Part shown: positions 63,501 through 64,000 of the stretch, piece by piece
Layout: each line of letters starts with the position of its first letter
Numbering within the stretch: position 1 is the stretch's first letter
Assembly: GCF_002705925.1 (NCBI RefSeq)
Contig: NZ_NKRE01000001.1
Location: 2,807,282 to 2,871,281 of the forward strand
DNA length: 64,000 nucleotides
DNA from: Mycobacterium ostraviense
Lineage (GTDB): Bacteria; Actinomycetota; Actinomycetes; Mycobacteriales; Mycobacteriaceae
Direction of reading: 5' to 3'
Translations under genes and position numbers: made by a program
Notes under the pieces: model-generated
Told to the model about the DNA's origin: nothing
Databases searched by the model: none
Seen by the model: the letters and a program-made list of their open reading frames with translations, nothing else

Positions 63501-64000
63501 TCAAGGACCTCCGAACGCGAGCGCTGGGTCGACGGTCACGACCCGCTTCAAACCGGCCAGGCTGGCCAGCAGGCCGATCACGATCGCCACCACCGGCAGC
63601 GCCAGGTAGGCCCACGCGGGCACGGCGACGATCATCGGGAACAACGGCGCCAACAACTTTGACAGGATCACGCCTATCACCGCGGCGAGCAGGGAGACGA
63701 CCAGTGCCTGCAATGCCAGCCCCGCCATGATCGAACGTGTCGGCGTGCCTATCGCTTTGAACACTGCGAAATCGCGCATGCGCTCGAGTGCGGAGAGGTA
63801 CACCACCGATCCCACGATCAGCGCCGCCACGATCCACAGCAAGACCGCCACGATGGAGATCGAATTCACCGCGACCCGCAACGGGCGTACCAAATCGTGG
63901 ACCGCGCCCGCGCGGTCGTATGTCTGGTAGCCGTCGGGAAGTGCCCGGGGCGAGCCGTCGACTCCGATGGAGGTGACCATCGGCTGTCCGTTGTAGGCCA
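63501..64000 (-). CDS. FtsX/MacB-type ABC permease (Rv0072-like), 5' end beyond window
   Basis: The visible C-terminal 166 codons read YNGQPMVTSIGVDGSPRALP, then three membrane segments: ISIVAVLLWIVAALIVGSVV, ALQALVVSLLAAVIGVILSK and AYLALPVVAIVIGLLASLAG. LSALERMRDFAVFKAIGTPT is the conserved cytoplasmic loop of FtsX permeases. It forms the transporter with the downstream ATPase. Rv0072 was annotated as glutamine transport, but the fold points to lipid or peptide/macrolide-type transport. Confidence 0.9.
   Translation of the reverse strand, partial: AYNGQPMVTSIGVDGSPRALPDGYQTYDRAGAVHDLVRPLRVAVNSISIVAVLLWIVAALIVGSVVYLSALERMRDFAVFKAIGTPTRSIMAGLALQALVVSLLAAVIGVILSKLLAPLFPMIVAVPAWAYLALPVVAIVIGLLASLAGLKRVVTVDPALAFGGP

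Overview
The window is chromosomal DNA of a slow-growing Mycobacterium. It is GC-rich and carries PPE genes, PE_PGRS genes, 13E12-family remnants and an F420/TetR/FadD/SDR gene repertoire. From memory of the M. tuberculosis map, the backbone genes run in the reverse order of Rv0110 to Rv0072: rhomboid protease (Rv0110-like, 11.1-11.9 kb), PE_PGRS (Rv0109-like), a small ORF, ctpI (Rv0107c), ctpB (Rv0103c), a CopD/CtaG membrane protein (Rv0102), MTA/SAH nucleosidase (Rv0091) and an ABC ATPase/permease pair (Rv0073/Rv0072). Large accessory segments interrupt this backbone. No alignment was run.

Layout. 0-7.8 kb: two divergent catabolic operons (LLM oxidoreductase, Rieske oxygenase and SDR on the minus strand; beta-propeller, GntR, CoA ligase and SDR on the plus strand). 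7.8-10.6 kb: hairpin DNA, a 13E12 remnant and two toxin-antitoxin modules (GNAT/RHH and VapBC). 10.6-15.6 kb: SRPBCC protein, rhomboid, SnoaL protein, frameshifted PE_PGRS, DUF899 protein and remnants. 15.7-20.6 kb: CtpI. 20.5-25.6 kb: FadD/SDR/MpaB operon, TetR and an internally deleted cyclase. 25.7-28.2 kb: CtpB plus a small HMA protein. 28.2-40.6 kb: an accessory island. 40.6-48.7 kb: CopD/CtaG protein, DUF5134 protein, pseudogene and repeat debris, a strongly base-paired element, nucleosidase, SDRs and a DUF2127 protein. 48.7-58 kb: 13E12 and MFS debris, a PE_PGRS/beta-propeller fusion, alcohol dehydrogenase, a divergent TetR pair, LLM oxidoreductase, Tat-exported deacetylase, PPE remnant and TetR. 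58-64 kb: alpha/beta hydrolase, acyltransferase, MarR, esterase lipoprotein and the ABC transporter.

The most interesting part is the 28.2-40.6 kb island between ctpB and the Rv0102-like gene, which I recall as direct neighbours in M. tuberculosis. Copies of one dispersed repeat lie at its two ends in opposite orientation. Inside are a TetR regulator, an epimerase, a PrpF/GalD-type tautomerase, an AbrB-type transporter, an MFS transporter, two PPE-SVP proteins, a frameshifted CDF transporter and a GT2 glycosyltransferase. Five promoters in the island have the same design. Each has a TTGAC[AC] -35 hexamer followed after 6-8 bases by an operator of the type GGTTATC-N4-GATAACC, plus a second copy 19-32 bp away. 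These promoters face the epimerase, the tautomerase/transporter operon, PPE-a, the glycosyltransferase and PPE-b, so the island looks like one regulon. Three of the five transcripts also carry small leader ORFs; the two shortest abut or overlap the gene they precede.

Four genes or remnants carry single frameshifts (PE_PGRS, CDF, nucleosidase, PPE-PPW remnant) that could be real decay or sequence errors. I saw no tRNA, rRNA, CRISPR array or complete insertion sequence.
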